Below the pieces are notes generated by a model, which had not been told where the DNA came from, did no database searches, and worked only from the letters and a program-made list of their open reading frames with translations. This document shows positions 6,970 through 15,719 of a stretch of DNA of 64,000 nucleotides, piece by piece (the first letter of the stretch is position 1; each line of letters begins with the position of its first letter). The translations under genes were made by a program, and so were the position numbers. Source of the stretch: Gammaproteobacteria bacterium UBA2679. Its GTDB lineage: Bacteria > Pseudomonadota > Gammaproteobacteria > Pseudomonadales > Oleiphilaceae. Location of the stretch: NCBI GenBank assembly GCA_002354735.1, contig DEMD01000003.1, forward strand, positions 375,511 to 439,510, in the 5' to 3' direction.

Positions 6970-9792
6970 CTAGAATTTCAGTGCCTGCGCAATGCCCAGT
7001 GTCAAACTGGAAGCATCGTCGCTGAATCGTTCGAATTCACCCCGAATGCTCAGCCCCGGGGTCAGGTTATAAAGAAGACCGCCTGCCCAGGCGAGCTGGA
7101 TACTGCTGTCTTCCTCCACGGACACGCGCCCGCTGTCCGACTCCGTCAGTAAGCTTGCGACGCCGATTTTGGCAAACAGATCCCAGCTTTTGCGGTTACC
7201 GTTGAGTCGAAAACCCGCCATCACCGCCGGTGCTGCATATCTGATCGCCGCTGCACCTGCGTTGGGATTGATCGACCTGACTTCTGCGTCCCCCAACACA
7301 CTGTATTGCACCTCGGCGAAGAAATTCCGATGGAACTGCACGCCGCCAAAGGCCTTCCAGGCGAGATCGCCATCCTCTGTAAGGCGAAATCCTGTCCCTT
7401 TCGTTTCCGGCTCCAGTGTCGAGGTACCCAGAGATGCGCCAATATAAGTACAGGCTGCAGACAGCTGAAACGCCGGCTCCTGTGCTTCGTTTTCCTGTTC
7501 GTTGAAGCAGGCAGGCTGAGCAGCCTGTGCGCGAGCTGCCGGCATTGCGCCCAGCGCGAACACCAATGCACCAAAACCGAACATTGACAGCAGCGGCAGC
7601 ACGCCGAATGAACCGGTTCCACCAACAGAAGTCTTTATCTTCGGGTTCACCTGTAAACGATCTGGAATGCCATCCTTGTTGAAATCGGCATTTTCGAAAC
7701 CGTCTTCAATGCCATCGTTGTCACTGTCTCGATCCCGATAGTTTTCCGCACCGTCACCATCAGTGTCGATAACGCGGTCATAGCGATCGTCGATGCCATT
7801 CATATTCTCATCCACACCTTTCGTCTGATCCACATCGACCGCGTCGTCTATTCCGTCACGATCGATATCCCGGCCAAAAAACACCAGCCCACTCTGCTCT
7901 TCACGGTCGCTGATAGTGTCGCCATCGCTATCGCTATCCAGACGGTCTTCAATACCATCCCCGTCGGTATCGATCAGCGGAACGTTATCGTCCAGACCAT
8001 TGCCATCGGCATCACTACTGCCATTGACCGCAATGTCGTAGGCGTCATCAAGACCATTGCCGTTGCTATCCATATTCAGGGCTGGCGCCAGATTCGCCTC
8101 ACGTGAGTCCTCGAGGCCATCGTTGTCGCTGTCGCGGTCCAGCCGGTCGACGATGCCATCGCCATCGGTATCGACCTCGCCTTCGAAGATATCAGGCAGT
8201 CCGTCATTGTCGTCATCGGCATCTTCGTCGTTAAAGAGACCGTCGCCGTCTGCGTCGCCACCGTTGCCGAACTCACCAAGGCCACGGTCCACGCTGTCAT
8301 CGATGCCATCACGATCAGCGTCGATCGTCAGATCGATGCGACCATCGTTGTTAGCGTCGAAGCTGGCGAAGGGGGTCCCGGCAATATCGTAGCCTGCGGT
8401 GCCGTCAAAATCGCCGTTGCTGTCGACGTCGCGGTAGTCAGGACCTGAGCGCTCGTCAGGACTGTCGAAATCGGTGGCGTTATCAGTGTCGGGTGGAGCC
8501 GTGACGAGTAAGGCGGCACTGTCGAGCAGACCATCCTGATTGACATCACGCCCGCCGCCCTCGACAACATCGAAGATACCATCATTGTCAGAATCGAGAT
8601 CGCGAAAGTCGGGCACGCCATCACCATCAGTGTCCGGCAGCCTGTTTGTGTCATCGATACCATCATCATTGGCATCAACCCGGATGAGCCCCATCGAAAC
8701 GCCAGCATCGAAAAGATCCTGCACGCCATTCTTATTGGCATCGGCCAGCGCCTCGAAACTCTGGAACACTTCTATCAGGTCGGCGATACCGTCGTTATCG
8801 GAATCGAGGTCGCGATAGTCAGGCAGGTTATCCCGATCGCTATCGAACGCGCGTGCGGCGTCATCGACACCATCACCATCCAGATCGAGACCACCGGTCG
8901 CATCGACGTCGATCGCATCGTCAATGCCATCACTATCACTATCCAGACCGCTGAAACCAAACTCTATGTGATCGGGTATACCGTCGTTATCACTGTCCTT
9001 TTCCTTGTAATCCGGTATCTCATCCCCGTCGGCATCCGGAAAGCTGTAGCTATCGATAACGCCATCCGCATTAGCATCCAGCACCGTGCTTTGATCAGCA
9101 TCGAAGAGATCTATAATGCCGTCACCATCAGCGTCTGCAGCCAGCTGTTCGGCGGTCAAGCCAGCTTCGATACTGTCGGGAATGCCGTCGCGATCCGAAT
9201 CGGTATCCAGTGCATCGACAAGCCGGTCTTTATCAGTATCCTCCGAGCCTTCGAATACGTCCGGGATACCATCGCCATCTTCATCGGAAGAGCGATCGAG
9301 AAAATCAGGCACGCCATCTCCGTCAGCGTCGCCGGTACCTTCGGCTGTGTCACTCACGCCGTCACCGTCACTGTCGAGATCGCGGAAGTTCAAAATGCCG
9401 TCGCCATCCACGTCGCCCGGCCCCTCTACCCTGTCCGACAGGCCATCGTTATCACTGTCATCGTCGAGCGCATCGATGATGCCATCACCATCAGCGTCGG
9501 ATGCTTGCTGGGCCGGACCGAATTCAATCGTGTCAGAGATAGTGTCGGCATCAGAATCAGTGCGGGTTGGCGACATTCCAAGCGCCGTTTCGACATCGTC
9601 ATCGATGCCATCTCCGTCGGTGTCGAGCGCTAGCACCTGGGTAGACAGCAGAAGCAGCGACGTGAACAGTCCGGCAAGGACGCCGGTGCGGGAGGATGTG
9701 GTGGTCGTAGTCAAAGGCGCGCACTCTAATTGTAGTAAGGGCAGTCTGGAATTGGCCCTAGAATACACGCCCCAGCGGTGCTGTCTATGCAC
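6970..9792 (-). CDS. Thrombospondin type 3 repeat protein with C-terminal outer-membrane beta-barrel
   Basis: Very acidic 940-residue surface protein. After a signal sequence ending near STQVLA, residues ~57-715 are dozens of TSP3-type calcium-binding repeats (DxDxDGxxD; for example DTDGDGIDD, DSDNDGLSD). Residues ~723-756 hold a Gly-Gly/Ser motif followed by a hydrophobic stretch and AARAQ. Residues ~772-940 are amphipathic beta strands ending in Phe, as in small OmpA/OmpW-like outer-membrane barrels. The 9792 start is GTG, and only 20 bases separate it from the YceI gene upstream. A TTG at 9714 would remove an unlikely leader and give a compact signal peptide, so the start is uncertain. The repeats probably form a Ca-stiffened extracellular stalk anchored by the barrel. 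It shares a strand with yceI and may be read through from it. Confidence 0.8.
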   Translation of the reverse strand: MHRQHRWGVYSRANSRLPLLQLECAPLTTTTTSSRTGVLAGLFTSLLLLSTQVLALDTDGDGIDDDVETALGMSPTRTDSDADTISDTIEFGPAQQASDADGDGIIDALDDDSDNDGLSDRVEGPGDVDGDGILNFRDLDSDGDGVSDTAEGTGDADGDGVPDFLDRSSDEDGDGIPDVFEGSEDTDKDRLVDALDTDSDRDGIPDSIEAGLTAEQLAADADGDGIIDLFDADQSTVLDANADGVIDSYSFPDADGDEIPDYKEKDSDNDGIPDHIEFGFSGLDSDSDGIDDAIDVDATGGLDLDGDGVDDAARAFDSDRDNLPDYRDLDSDNDGIADLIEVFQSFEALADANKNGVQDLFDAGVSMGLIRVDANDDGIDDTNRLPDTDGDGVPDFRDLDSDNDGIFDVVEGGGRDVNQDGLLDSAALLVTAPPDTDNATDFDSPDERSGPDYRDVDSNGDFDGTAGYDIAGTPFASFDANNDGRIDLTIDADRDGIDDSVDRGLGEFGNGGDADGDGLFNDEDADDDNDGLPDIFEGEVDTDGDGIVDRLDRDSDNDGLEDSREANLAPALNMDSNGNGLDDAYDIAVNGSSDADGNGLDDNVPLIDTDGDGIEDRLDSDSDGDTISDREEQSGLVFFGRDIDRDGIDDAVDVDQTKGVDENMNGIDDRYDRVIDTDGDGAENYRDRDSDNDGIEDGFENADFNKDGIPDRLQVNPKIKTSVGGTGSFGVLPLLSMFGFGALVFALGAMPAARAQAAQPACFNEQENEAQEPAFQLSAACTYIGASLGTSTLEPETKGTGFRLTEDGDLAWKAFGGVQFHRNFFAEVQYSVLGDAEVRSINPNAGAAAIRYAAPAVMAGFRLNGNRKSWDLFAKIGVASLLTESDSGRVSVEEDSSIQLAWAGGLLYNLTPGLSIRGEFERFSDDASSLTLGIAQALKF

Positions 9793-9811
9793 CGCGTCTC
9801 AGAGAGGTCAA

Positions 9812-10411
9812 TTACTGGCGGATGGCTTCGAATTCGAGGATGACCTCGACCTCGTCGCCAACCAGATTCTTCTCGACACCATAATCCATGCCCCACTTGC
9901 TGCGCTGCAAGGTCGTTCTCGCAGAAATACCGAGCGTGTACTCCTCATGACCGAAGGGATATTCCGCAGCCTTGTTCAGCGTGACATCGAGCTCGACGGG
10001 GTGCGTCTGGCCGAGCATGGTGAGCGTGCCACTGAGCGTACCGGTCTTGCCGTCTTCTGTTTCGAGTTTGCCCGCCTTGAATGTGATGGTGCCGTAGTCA
10101 TCGACATTGAGAAAATCGTCACTCTTGACGTGCTCATCACGCTTCTGATGATTGGTGAACAGACTGTCGCTCTGGATGGTGACAGTACCACTCTTCAAGT
10201 CATGGGTGAGTTCGTCATAGACAAAGCTGCCTTGTCCTTCCAGAAACATGCCGAGCATTTTTTCATAGCCGACATGGCCGATCATGAAGCCAATGGAAAA
10301 GTGCTCAGGATCAATCTCGTAGGTCCGCGGCGCCGCAAGCGCTGCTGGGGCCAGCCCAAGTGCCAGAATCGCAACGGGTATAATTCGCGTAGGGGGTGTC
10401 AGCTTTCTCAT
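9812..10411 (-). CDS. YceI family periplasmic protein
   Basis: Lipocalin-like YceI family protein, here 199 residues. The signal peptide is about residues 1-26 (ending PAALA before APRTYEID). Family signatures are YEIDPEHFSIGFMIGHVG at the start of the mature protein, the KSDDFLNVDDYGTITF stretch and TLTMLGQTHPVEL. The fold binds long isoprenoid or similar lipids in the periplasm. I place the start at 10411 because AAGGAG sits 9 bases upstream of that ATG. A longer reading frame reaches 10465 but has no ribosome site, and an ATG at 10417 is too close to the Shine-Dalgarno. It is divergent from the EAL gene and 20 bases ahead of the TSP3 gene. Confidence 0.9.
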   Translation of the reverse strand: MRKLTPPTRIIPVAILALGLAPAALAAPRTYEIDPEHFSIGFMIGHVGYEKMLGMFLEGQGSFVYDELTHDLKSGTVTIQSDSLFTNHQKRDEHVKSDDFLNVDDYGTITFKAGKLETEDGKTGTLSGTLTMLGQTHPVELDVTLNKAAEYPFGHEEYTLGISARTTLQRSKWGMDYGVEKNLVGDEVEVILEFEAIRQ

Positions 10412-10536
10412 GCTCATTCTCCTTCGGATGACTAGGCCCTGAAGGGTGGCGCGATCCTCGGCCAAAAGTCGACAAGGCTCGATGTAGCAACTTTACTTAG
10501 GGGGTTACCACCAGTATTACGGGCATTAAGACCAAT

Positions 10537-13302
10537 TTGACCTCCCATCAGGCAAGTCTTCTCAATTTGTGCGCACCTGAACCGGCCGGGCGTGTTCGGC
10601 TCACACGCCGGATCAAGTTCGCCTGGGCAACTGTTCTGTTCATCATGCTTTCAGCGGCAGTGCAATCGGTTCACGCCGAAAGTCCGGCACTGGACATAGC
10701 GCTCCACCAGGACAAAACGCTGCTGAATCCAGTACTGAGCTACACGCTAGATGCCGGCTCGGCCACCAGCCCGACCGGTCTTTCCGAACTGCAGCCGGAG
10801 TGGTTGCCCGCTGGCGAGGACATCATCAACTTTGGCTTCGAGTCGAGGACGCTCTGGCTCCGGCTTCGTCTGTACAACAGCAATACCGTTGCGACCACCC
10901 GTTTCATCAGCATTGAGCACCCCATACTCAACGAGGTGGATTATTTCCGCGTGGACCCGACTGGTAAAATCGTCGAAGAAGTCCATACGGGCGATCAGCG
11001 GCCATTCTCGAGCCGCCCTATCGAAAGCCGTCACTTCGTATTTCCAGTGACAGTCAAAGCTGGATCAGCGGCGTGGATCTACTTCAGAATCAAGTCTGAC
11101 AGTTCTCTGCAGGCACCGGTATGGCTCTCGTCACCAACCGAATTCTATGCCCACGCCCAGCTCGATATCGTTCAACACACCATGTACGCCGGCGTCATGC
11201 TGGCCATGGTGCTGTACAATATGTTTCTGCTCATGTCACTGCGCGAGCGCGTCTATTTCTACTATGTCATGTTCGTATTCAGCTCGCTGCTGGCCCAGGT
11301 CTGCCTGACTGGACTGTGGTCCGGCTTCGTTGCCCCTGGCGCAACTGGATTGCAGGACACGCTGCTGCGGATATCGGTGCCGGCCCTGCCACTGTTTTCC
11401 TGTCTCTTCGCACGGCACTTCCTGCGCCTGAAGGTCACTGCGCCGCGATTCGACATTCTGTTCCTGGTGGCAGCCATCGCCAGTGCGGCGGTTCTGCTGG
11501 CAGGCTTTTTCGTCAGCTACAAAATCACCATACTGGCCGCCATTCTGCTGATATTGCTCACCTCGGCAAGCTGTCTCACAGTGGGGCCATACCTCTGGAT
11601 CAAGGGCAATACGATGGCGAGGTTCTACACCTTGGCCTGGGCTGGTGTCATGATTGCGGTATTCGTGTTCATGCTGACACGGTTCAACATTATTCCCCGA
11701 ACCTTCCTGACTGAAAATAGTCCGCCCATAGGATCTGCACTCGAAGCAATACTGTTGTCGTTCGCGCTCGCAGACCGTCTCAACCAGGAGCGGCGGCGGC
11801 GCTACGAGTCGCAGAAAGCCCTGCTGACGGAAACACAGCACAGACGAGCTGCCGAGGCCAACCTGTATCGACAGGCGCTATACCACCATCGCCTGCAGAT
11901 ACCGAATCGGGCCTTTCTGGAGACCTGGTTTCAGCGGAATGTCAGCGCTGACTCAAAGCTGATGATTTGTCTGCTCCATTTTTCGCGCTTTCATGAAGTC
12001 AACAAGACGCTAGGCCATGGCAAGGCCGACCAGATGCTGCTGGCCCTATGCGAACGGCTGGACGCGCGCGCAGCCAATCTCTCGGGTGTGGTACGGCTTG
12101 ATAGCCTCGATGTAGCGGATCGACCAGGACAGGGCATCGCCAACTTCATCTGTTCGGTGGAAGGCGCGACCTTTGCGATCCTGATACAGCCGCCAGCACG
12201 ATTCATGAATGCCGACACGCCTTCTACGGACGAGACGCTGTTGGATAGCGACAGCGCATTCGTGACGAACACGCTCGGCGAACTCGGGCAGCTGGTCAGC
12301 GAGTTTGCAGAACCTTTCGAGTCTGGAGAGCTCGTGGTTGAGCTTGGTGCAGTTGCGGGCGTCGCGGCCTGCCCTGTTCACGCCGATCGCATGGAGCCCC
12401 TGCTGCAGAAAGCTCAGATTGCTGTCGATGCGTCCAGCCGCATGAACCATGCACTCACGCTCTTCAGTGAAGAGATCAATCCATACAACGAACGTCGGTT
12501 GAGCCTGGCGGGGGACCTCCGTAAGGCGATTGCCGACAATACGCTAACGCTGGCCTTCCAGCCAAAGATCACTGCAAGTTCGTCAAAGATAGACTCTGTC
12601 GAGGCCTTATTGCGATGGCACCATCCGCAGCATGGGTTCATCGGGCCGGACGAGTTCATACCCGTCGCCGAGCAGACGGGCATCATCCACTGGCTAACTG
12701 ACTGGGTACTGAAAACAGCATTGCAGAGCCTGGCGGTATTGCATGGCCAAGGCTTCGATCTCAAGGTCGCTGTCAACATTTCTGCGGTCAATCTGCGGGA
12801 GCGGGATTTCGCTGCGCGGCTCGCCAATGCGCTTGCCGAACACGACATGCCGGCGAGTTGCCTCATACTCGAGGTCACCGAAAGTGCCATGATGATCGAT
12901 CCAGAGCGCGCCTGTGAGGTACTCGACGAGCTGCACGATATGGGCGTCAGCCTGTCGATCGATGATTTTGGCACAGGCTATTCCTCGCTGTCCTATATCA
13001 AACGCCTGCCTGTCCAGGAGATCAAGCTCGACCGCTCTTTCGTCATGGAGCTCGACGGCTCCAACGATGACCGCGTCATTGTCGAAACGACCATTCGAAT
13101 GGCTCACGCACTCGATCTGAAGATTGTCGCCGAAGGCGTTGAGACCAAGACGGCCTTCGAGCTACTGGCTTCCATGGGTTGCGATGTGTTGCAGGGCTAT
13201 TACATGAGTCGCCCGATACCGCTCGCGGATCTCTCCACCCTGCTAACGACCAGTCGCGGGCATTTTCAGCACAAGCCTTCAGGGCCCTCCTCAGTCGGCT
13301 AA
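10537..13302 (+). CDS. 7TMR-DISM sensor with degenerate GGDEF and intact EAL phosphodiesterase domain
   Basis: Membrane signalling protein of 921 residues. After a signal/anchor (~25-48), residues ~50-205 form a 7TMR-DISMED2-type periplasmic sensor domain. Seven transmembrane helices follow (~210-420, 7TMR-DISM_7TM), then a GGDEF-like domain (~450-645) whose signature is reduced to EGATF, so cyclase activity is unlikely. The EAL domain (~655-905) is complete: EALLRW, NISAVN, EVTES, DDFGTGYSS, the KLDRSF lysine and EGVET. It is therefore predicted to hydrolyse c-di-GMP in response to a periplasmic ligand, possibly carbohydrate. The start is a TTG without a strong ribosome site, so the N-terminus is uncertain. 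It is divergent from yceI. Confidence 0.9.
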   Translation: MTSHQASLLNLCAPEPAGRVRLTRRIKFAWATVLFIMLSAAVQSVHAESPALDIALHQDKTLLNPVLSYTLDAGSATSPTGLSELQPEWLPAGEDIINFGFESRTLWLRLRLYNSNTVATTRFISIEHPILNEVDYFRVDPTGKIVEEVHTGDQRPFSSRPIESRHFVFPVTVKAGSAAWIYFRIKSDSSLQAPVWLSSPTEFYAHAQLDIVQHTMYAGVMLAMVLYNMFLLMSLRERVYFYYVMFVFSSLLAQVCLTGLWSGFVAPGATGLQDTLLRISVPALPLFSCLFARHFLRLKVTAPRFDILFLVAAIASAAVLLAGFFVSYKITILAAILLILLTSASCLTVGPYLWIKGNTMARFYTLAWAGVMIAVFVFMLTRFNIIPRTFLTENSPPIGSALEAILLSFALADRLNQERRRRYESQKALLTETQHRRAAEANLYRQALYHHRLQIPNRAFLETWFQRNVSADSKLMICLLHFSRFHEVNKTLGHGKADQMLLALCERLDARAANLSGVVRLDSLDVADRPGQGIANFICSVEGATFAILIQPPARFMNADTPSTDETLLDSDSAFVTNTLGELGQLVSEFAEPFESGELVVELGAVAGVAACPVHADRMEPLLQKAQIAVDASSRMNHALTLFSEEINPYNERRLSLAGDLRKAIADNTLTLAFQPKITASSSKIDSVEALLRWHHPQHGFIGPDEFIPVAEQTGIIHWLTDWVLKTALQSLAVLHGQGFDLKVAVNISAVNLRERDFAARLANALAEHDMPASCLILEVTESAMMIDPERACEVLDELHDMGVSLSIDDFGTGYSSLSYIKRLPVQEIKLDRSFVMELDGSNDDRVIVETTIRMAHALDLKIVAEGVETKTAFELLASMGCDVLQGYYMSRPIPLADLSTLLTTSRGHFQHKPSGPSSVG

Positions 13303-13306
13303 GCGG

Positions 13307-14059
13307 CTATCTGTTCTGCCGTAAGCCGAGGAGATCCCAGATATCCTTCGCGAATGAGCTCGCCAGCAACACCAGGGCGGTGCCCAGTATCATCTGGGCA
13401 GCTGCGGGGTTTAACAGTGGATGAAGGCAGACGATGAGGCTCACTACCTGAACAACGCAGATCGTCTTGCGGCGCAGGCTTGGTGCCAGTTGTCCGTTCA
13501 ACACGGGCAACAGGAGGGCTGCAGTTACGAAGGCATAGCGCATGAGGCCGATCGCCAGGACCCAGGGCTGGGCAATCTCCAGGCGCCAGAGCAATAGACA
13601 GAGCACGAGAATAAATGCCGCATCGACTTCCATGTCGAAACGCGCGCCGAATGCCGATGACTGCCGCATCTGACGAGCGATGAAGCCGTCCACACCGTCC
13701 AGCAGCAAACTACAAGTCGCAATCCCAATCAGGCCATACGACAAGATTACTTCGCCGCCTTCTGCGAAGTCGCTGGCATTCATGAACGGCACCATGGCTG
13801 CCAGCAAAACCGTCATCACCATCCTCAGCAAGGTCACCCTGTTCGCCCAGCCGAAGGGCTGGCGCCGCTCAATCTGCTGCCTGAACCAGGCGACACACAC
13901 GATACTGGTCGCAAGTCCATAGAGGATGATGCCGAGACTGAAGTACCACAGTCTCGGTGCTTGCTCTGGCGCCAGTTGCGCGTCAGTCAGCGCCATCAGC
14001 ACAACAAGCATGATCAGGCCCGCAACGATCTCAGGTATGAGGCGGATGCGGGCTACCAA
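13307..14059 (-). CDS. CDP-alcohol phosphatidyltransferase family protein
   Basis: Integral membrane enzyme of 250 residues carrying the complete CDP-alcohol phosphotransferase motif DGxxARx8GxxxDxxxD (DGFIAR ... GARFDMEVD). Such enzymes displace CMP from a CDP-linked alcohol using a second alcohol. About six to seven hydrophobic helices surround the motif. The substrate is unknown; it is not obviously PgsA or PssA. The start at 14059 is TTG with no clear ribosome site, but the first membrane helix begins almost immediately, which leaves little room for a shorter form. It ends 5 bases from the EAL gene and is divergent from the dehydrogenase-PTPS-glycosyltransferase cluster, with which I think it belongs functionally. 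Confidence 0.88.
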   Translation of the reverse strand: MVARIRLIPEIVAGLIMLVVLMALTDAQLAPEQAPRLWYFSLGIILYGLATSIVCVAWFRQQIERRQPFGWANRVTLLRMVMTVLLAAMVPFMNASDFAEGGEVILSYGLIGIATCSLLLDGVDGFIARQMRQSSAFGARFDMEVDAAFILVLCLLLWRLEIAQPWVLAIGLMRYAFVTAALLLPVLNGQLAPSLRRKTICVVQVVSLIVCLHPLLNPAAAQMILGTALVLLASSFAKDIWDLLGLRQNR

Positions 14060-14137
14060 AGGCAGACATTCATTTGGAGTGGAAATTTCGGTACGCTCTC
14101 TGCGGTAATGAGGCCGGCGAGCCGTGCGCGACTCTGC

Positions 14138-14155
14138 TTACGTATCACTTACGTA
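14138..14155. promoter_or_regulatory. Direct repeat TTACGTA x2, candidate operator
   Basis: TTACGTA occurs at 14138-14144 and again at 14149-14155, 11 bases apart, so on the same face of the helix. Each copy contains the palindrome TACGTA. The pair sits in the divergent gap between the CDP-alcohol transferase (start 14059) and the dehydrogenase (start 14241). No protein is known to bind it here. Confidence 0.3.
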
Positions 14156-14240
14156 ATCAATCGGGCAAGCGTCCAGCGGATGAACGGCCTTCAGCCTGAG
14201 AGAACCGGCCTGGGTGCCCATATCGAGGATAAAATACTGC

Positions 14241-15281
14241 ATGACTGAAAACCCTGCCTATGACGACAGTGTTCCAGAGCGATCCCTCTGGATATCGGCA
14301 CCCGGCATAGCGGCCATAGAATCAGGACTTGCGCGACCCGAAGATGTAGTCTCTACCCATGCGCCGGTTCTCGTCACGACCTGTTACAGTGCGATCAGCC
14401 GCGGCACTGAGCGTCTCGTATACAATGGCCTTGTTCCAGCTTCGGAGCATGAACGAATGCGCGCCCCCTTCCAGAGTGGCGATTTCGACTTTCCTGTGAA
14501 ATATGGCTATGCCAATGTGGGACTGGTCGCGCCATCTGAAGCGGCAGACAAGGCCGGTCTCAGTGGTCGGCTGGTTTTCGGTCTGTATCCCCATCAGACG
14601 GCTTATTATGCAGACCCGGCAACACTCACTGCAGTGCCCAATGGAATTCCGCCGCGACGTGCTGTGCTTGCTGCAAATATGGAAACTGCACTGAATGCAA
14701 GCTGGGATGCAGCTCCACTGCCGGGTGAGCGGATAGCTGTAGTTGGCTGCGGGCTTATAGGCGCCCTCCTCATCTATCTCTGCAGCCGGATTCCCGGCGT
14801 CAGCGTATTGGCCGTCGAAACCGACCCCCTCAAAGCTGAGGTCCTCAAGCGGCTCGGTGCCGACAGAGTCGACGAGAGCCCTGCCGAAGGCGGCTACGAC
14901 CTCGTCTTCCACACCAGCGCGAGTCAGGCAGGTCTGCAAACAGCGCTTTCACTCGCAGACAAGGAAGCCCGCATTATCGAGCTGAGCTGGTATGGGGATC
15001 AGCCTGTGAACGTCAGCCTCGGCGGTCGCTTTCACGCGCTTCGTCTGCAATTGCGCTCAAGTCAGGTCGGTACCATTCCACCGGCCCAGGCCTCGCGTTG
15101 GACATTCAAACGGCGCCTCTCCACTGCGCTGGCATTGCTCGCTGACGAGGTGCTCGACGAACTCCTGAGTCCGGATGCACCCTTTGACGAATTGCCCGCC
15201 ACTATGGCTGCGATCTGTGGCATCAAGCAGTCGACAGACCTGCGCGCCCCTTTGTTCTGCCAGGTCGTGCGCTACTTGTGA
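14241..15281 (+). CDS. Zinc-type alcohol dehydrogenase-like (MDR) oxidoreductase
   Basis: MDR-superfamily oxidoreductase of 346 residues from the ATG at 14241; a longer frame begins at 14214. The N-terminal half has the GroES-like fold with TCYSAISRGTE, the form seen in a subfamily of atypical sugar or secondary-metabolite dehydrogenases. The Rossmann motif is VVGCGLIG (~residues 170-177). The four-cysteine structural-zinc lobe is absent, so at most one catalytic zinc is expected. It opens a co-directional cluster: the PTPS-like gene follows after 36 bases, then the glycosyltransferase and the flippase-like gene with overlapping ends. It likely oxidises or reduces a sugar-like or pterin side-chain alcohol; the substrate is unknown. 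Confidence 0.8.
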   Translation: MTENPAYDDSVPERSLWISAPGIAAIESGLARPEDVVSTHAPVLVTTCYSAISRGTERLVYNGLVPASEHERMRAPFQSGDFDFPVKYGYANVGLVAPSEAADKAGLSGRLVFGLYPHQTAYYADPATLTAVPNGIPPRRAVLAANMETALNASWDAAPLPGERIAVVGCGLIGALLIYLCSRIPGVSVLAVETDPLKAEVLKRLGADRVDESPAEGGYDLVFHTSASQAGLQTALSLADKEARIIELSWYGDQPVNVSLGGRFHALRLQLRSSQVGTIPPAQASRWTFKRRLSTALALLADEVLDELLSPDAPFDELPATMAAICGIKQSTDLRAPLFCQVVRYL

Positions 15282-15317
15282 CCATGGTCTTTCAATCTAC
15301 CAGACAGGAGTTTTTCC

Positions 15318-15719
15318 TTGTATTCACTTACCGTTCGCGATCATATGATGATTGCCCACAGCTTCAAGGGCGCAGTTTTCGGTCTGGCTCAAAAGCTTCA
15401 CGGCGCCACCTTCGTGGTCGATCTCAGCTTCGAAACCGAGCAACTTGATGACGACAATCTCGTCGTCGATATCGGCCTGGCCAGTGAAGCCCTCAAAGCG
15501 ATCCTGCAGCCACTGAATTATCAGAATCTCGATGAACTGCCGATGTTCGAAGGCCAGAACACCACCACTGAATTTCTCGCCAAATTCATCTTCGACGAGA
15601 TGGCCAGTCAGATGACTGCCGGGAAGCTTGGCAAGCAAGCGACGGCCGTGAAGCGTCTGACTGTGCAGCTGAAGGAAAGCCATGTCGCCTGGGCCAGTTA
15701 CAGCGGGAGCCTTGCTTGA
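15318..15719 (+). CDS. Atypical 6-pyruvoyl-tetrahydropterin synthase / QueD-like protein
   Basis: Protein of 133 residues with the PTPS/QueD pattern: HSF near the N-terminus, then [21 protein letters not shown] and TTTEFLA. By eye the catalytic set is incomplete compared with QueD: the zinc triad keeps His14 and His28, but the third ligand is Ala30 (HGA instead of HGH); the catalytic Cys position is Ala24; the LDH histidine is Glu73. Glu85 is retained. The chemistry must therefore differ from sepiapterin or carboxy-tetrahydropterin synthesis. The start is TTG at 15318, supported by AGGAG about 7 bases upstream; the internal ATGs at residues 10-11 would remove the first strand. Its stop overlaps the next gene by four bases. 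Confidence 0.8.
   Translation: MYSLTVRDHMMIAHSFKGAVFGLAQKLHGATFVVDLSFETEQLDDDNLVVDIGLASEALKAILQPLNYQNLDELPMFEGQNTTTEFLAKFIFDEMASQMTAGKLGKQATAVKRLTVQLKESHVAWASYSGSLA

Noticed and set aside
7640..9640. Repetitive DNA that could suggest a CRISPR or satellite array
   Set aside because: The period is irregular, the copies diverge and the reading frame is open throughout; it is coding TSP3 repeat DNA.
8968..10435. Long plus-strand open frames (221 and 439 codons) opposite the TSP3 gene
   Set aside because: They are antisense shadows of the biased GAY/GGN codons of the repeats, low-complexity (Ser/Pro or Val/Ile-rich), without ribosome sites, and one runs into the YceI gene.
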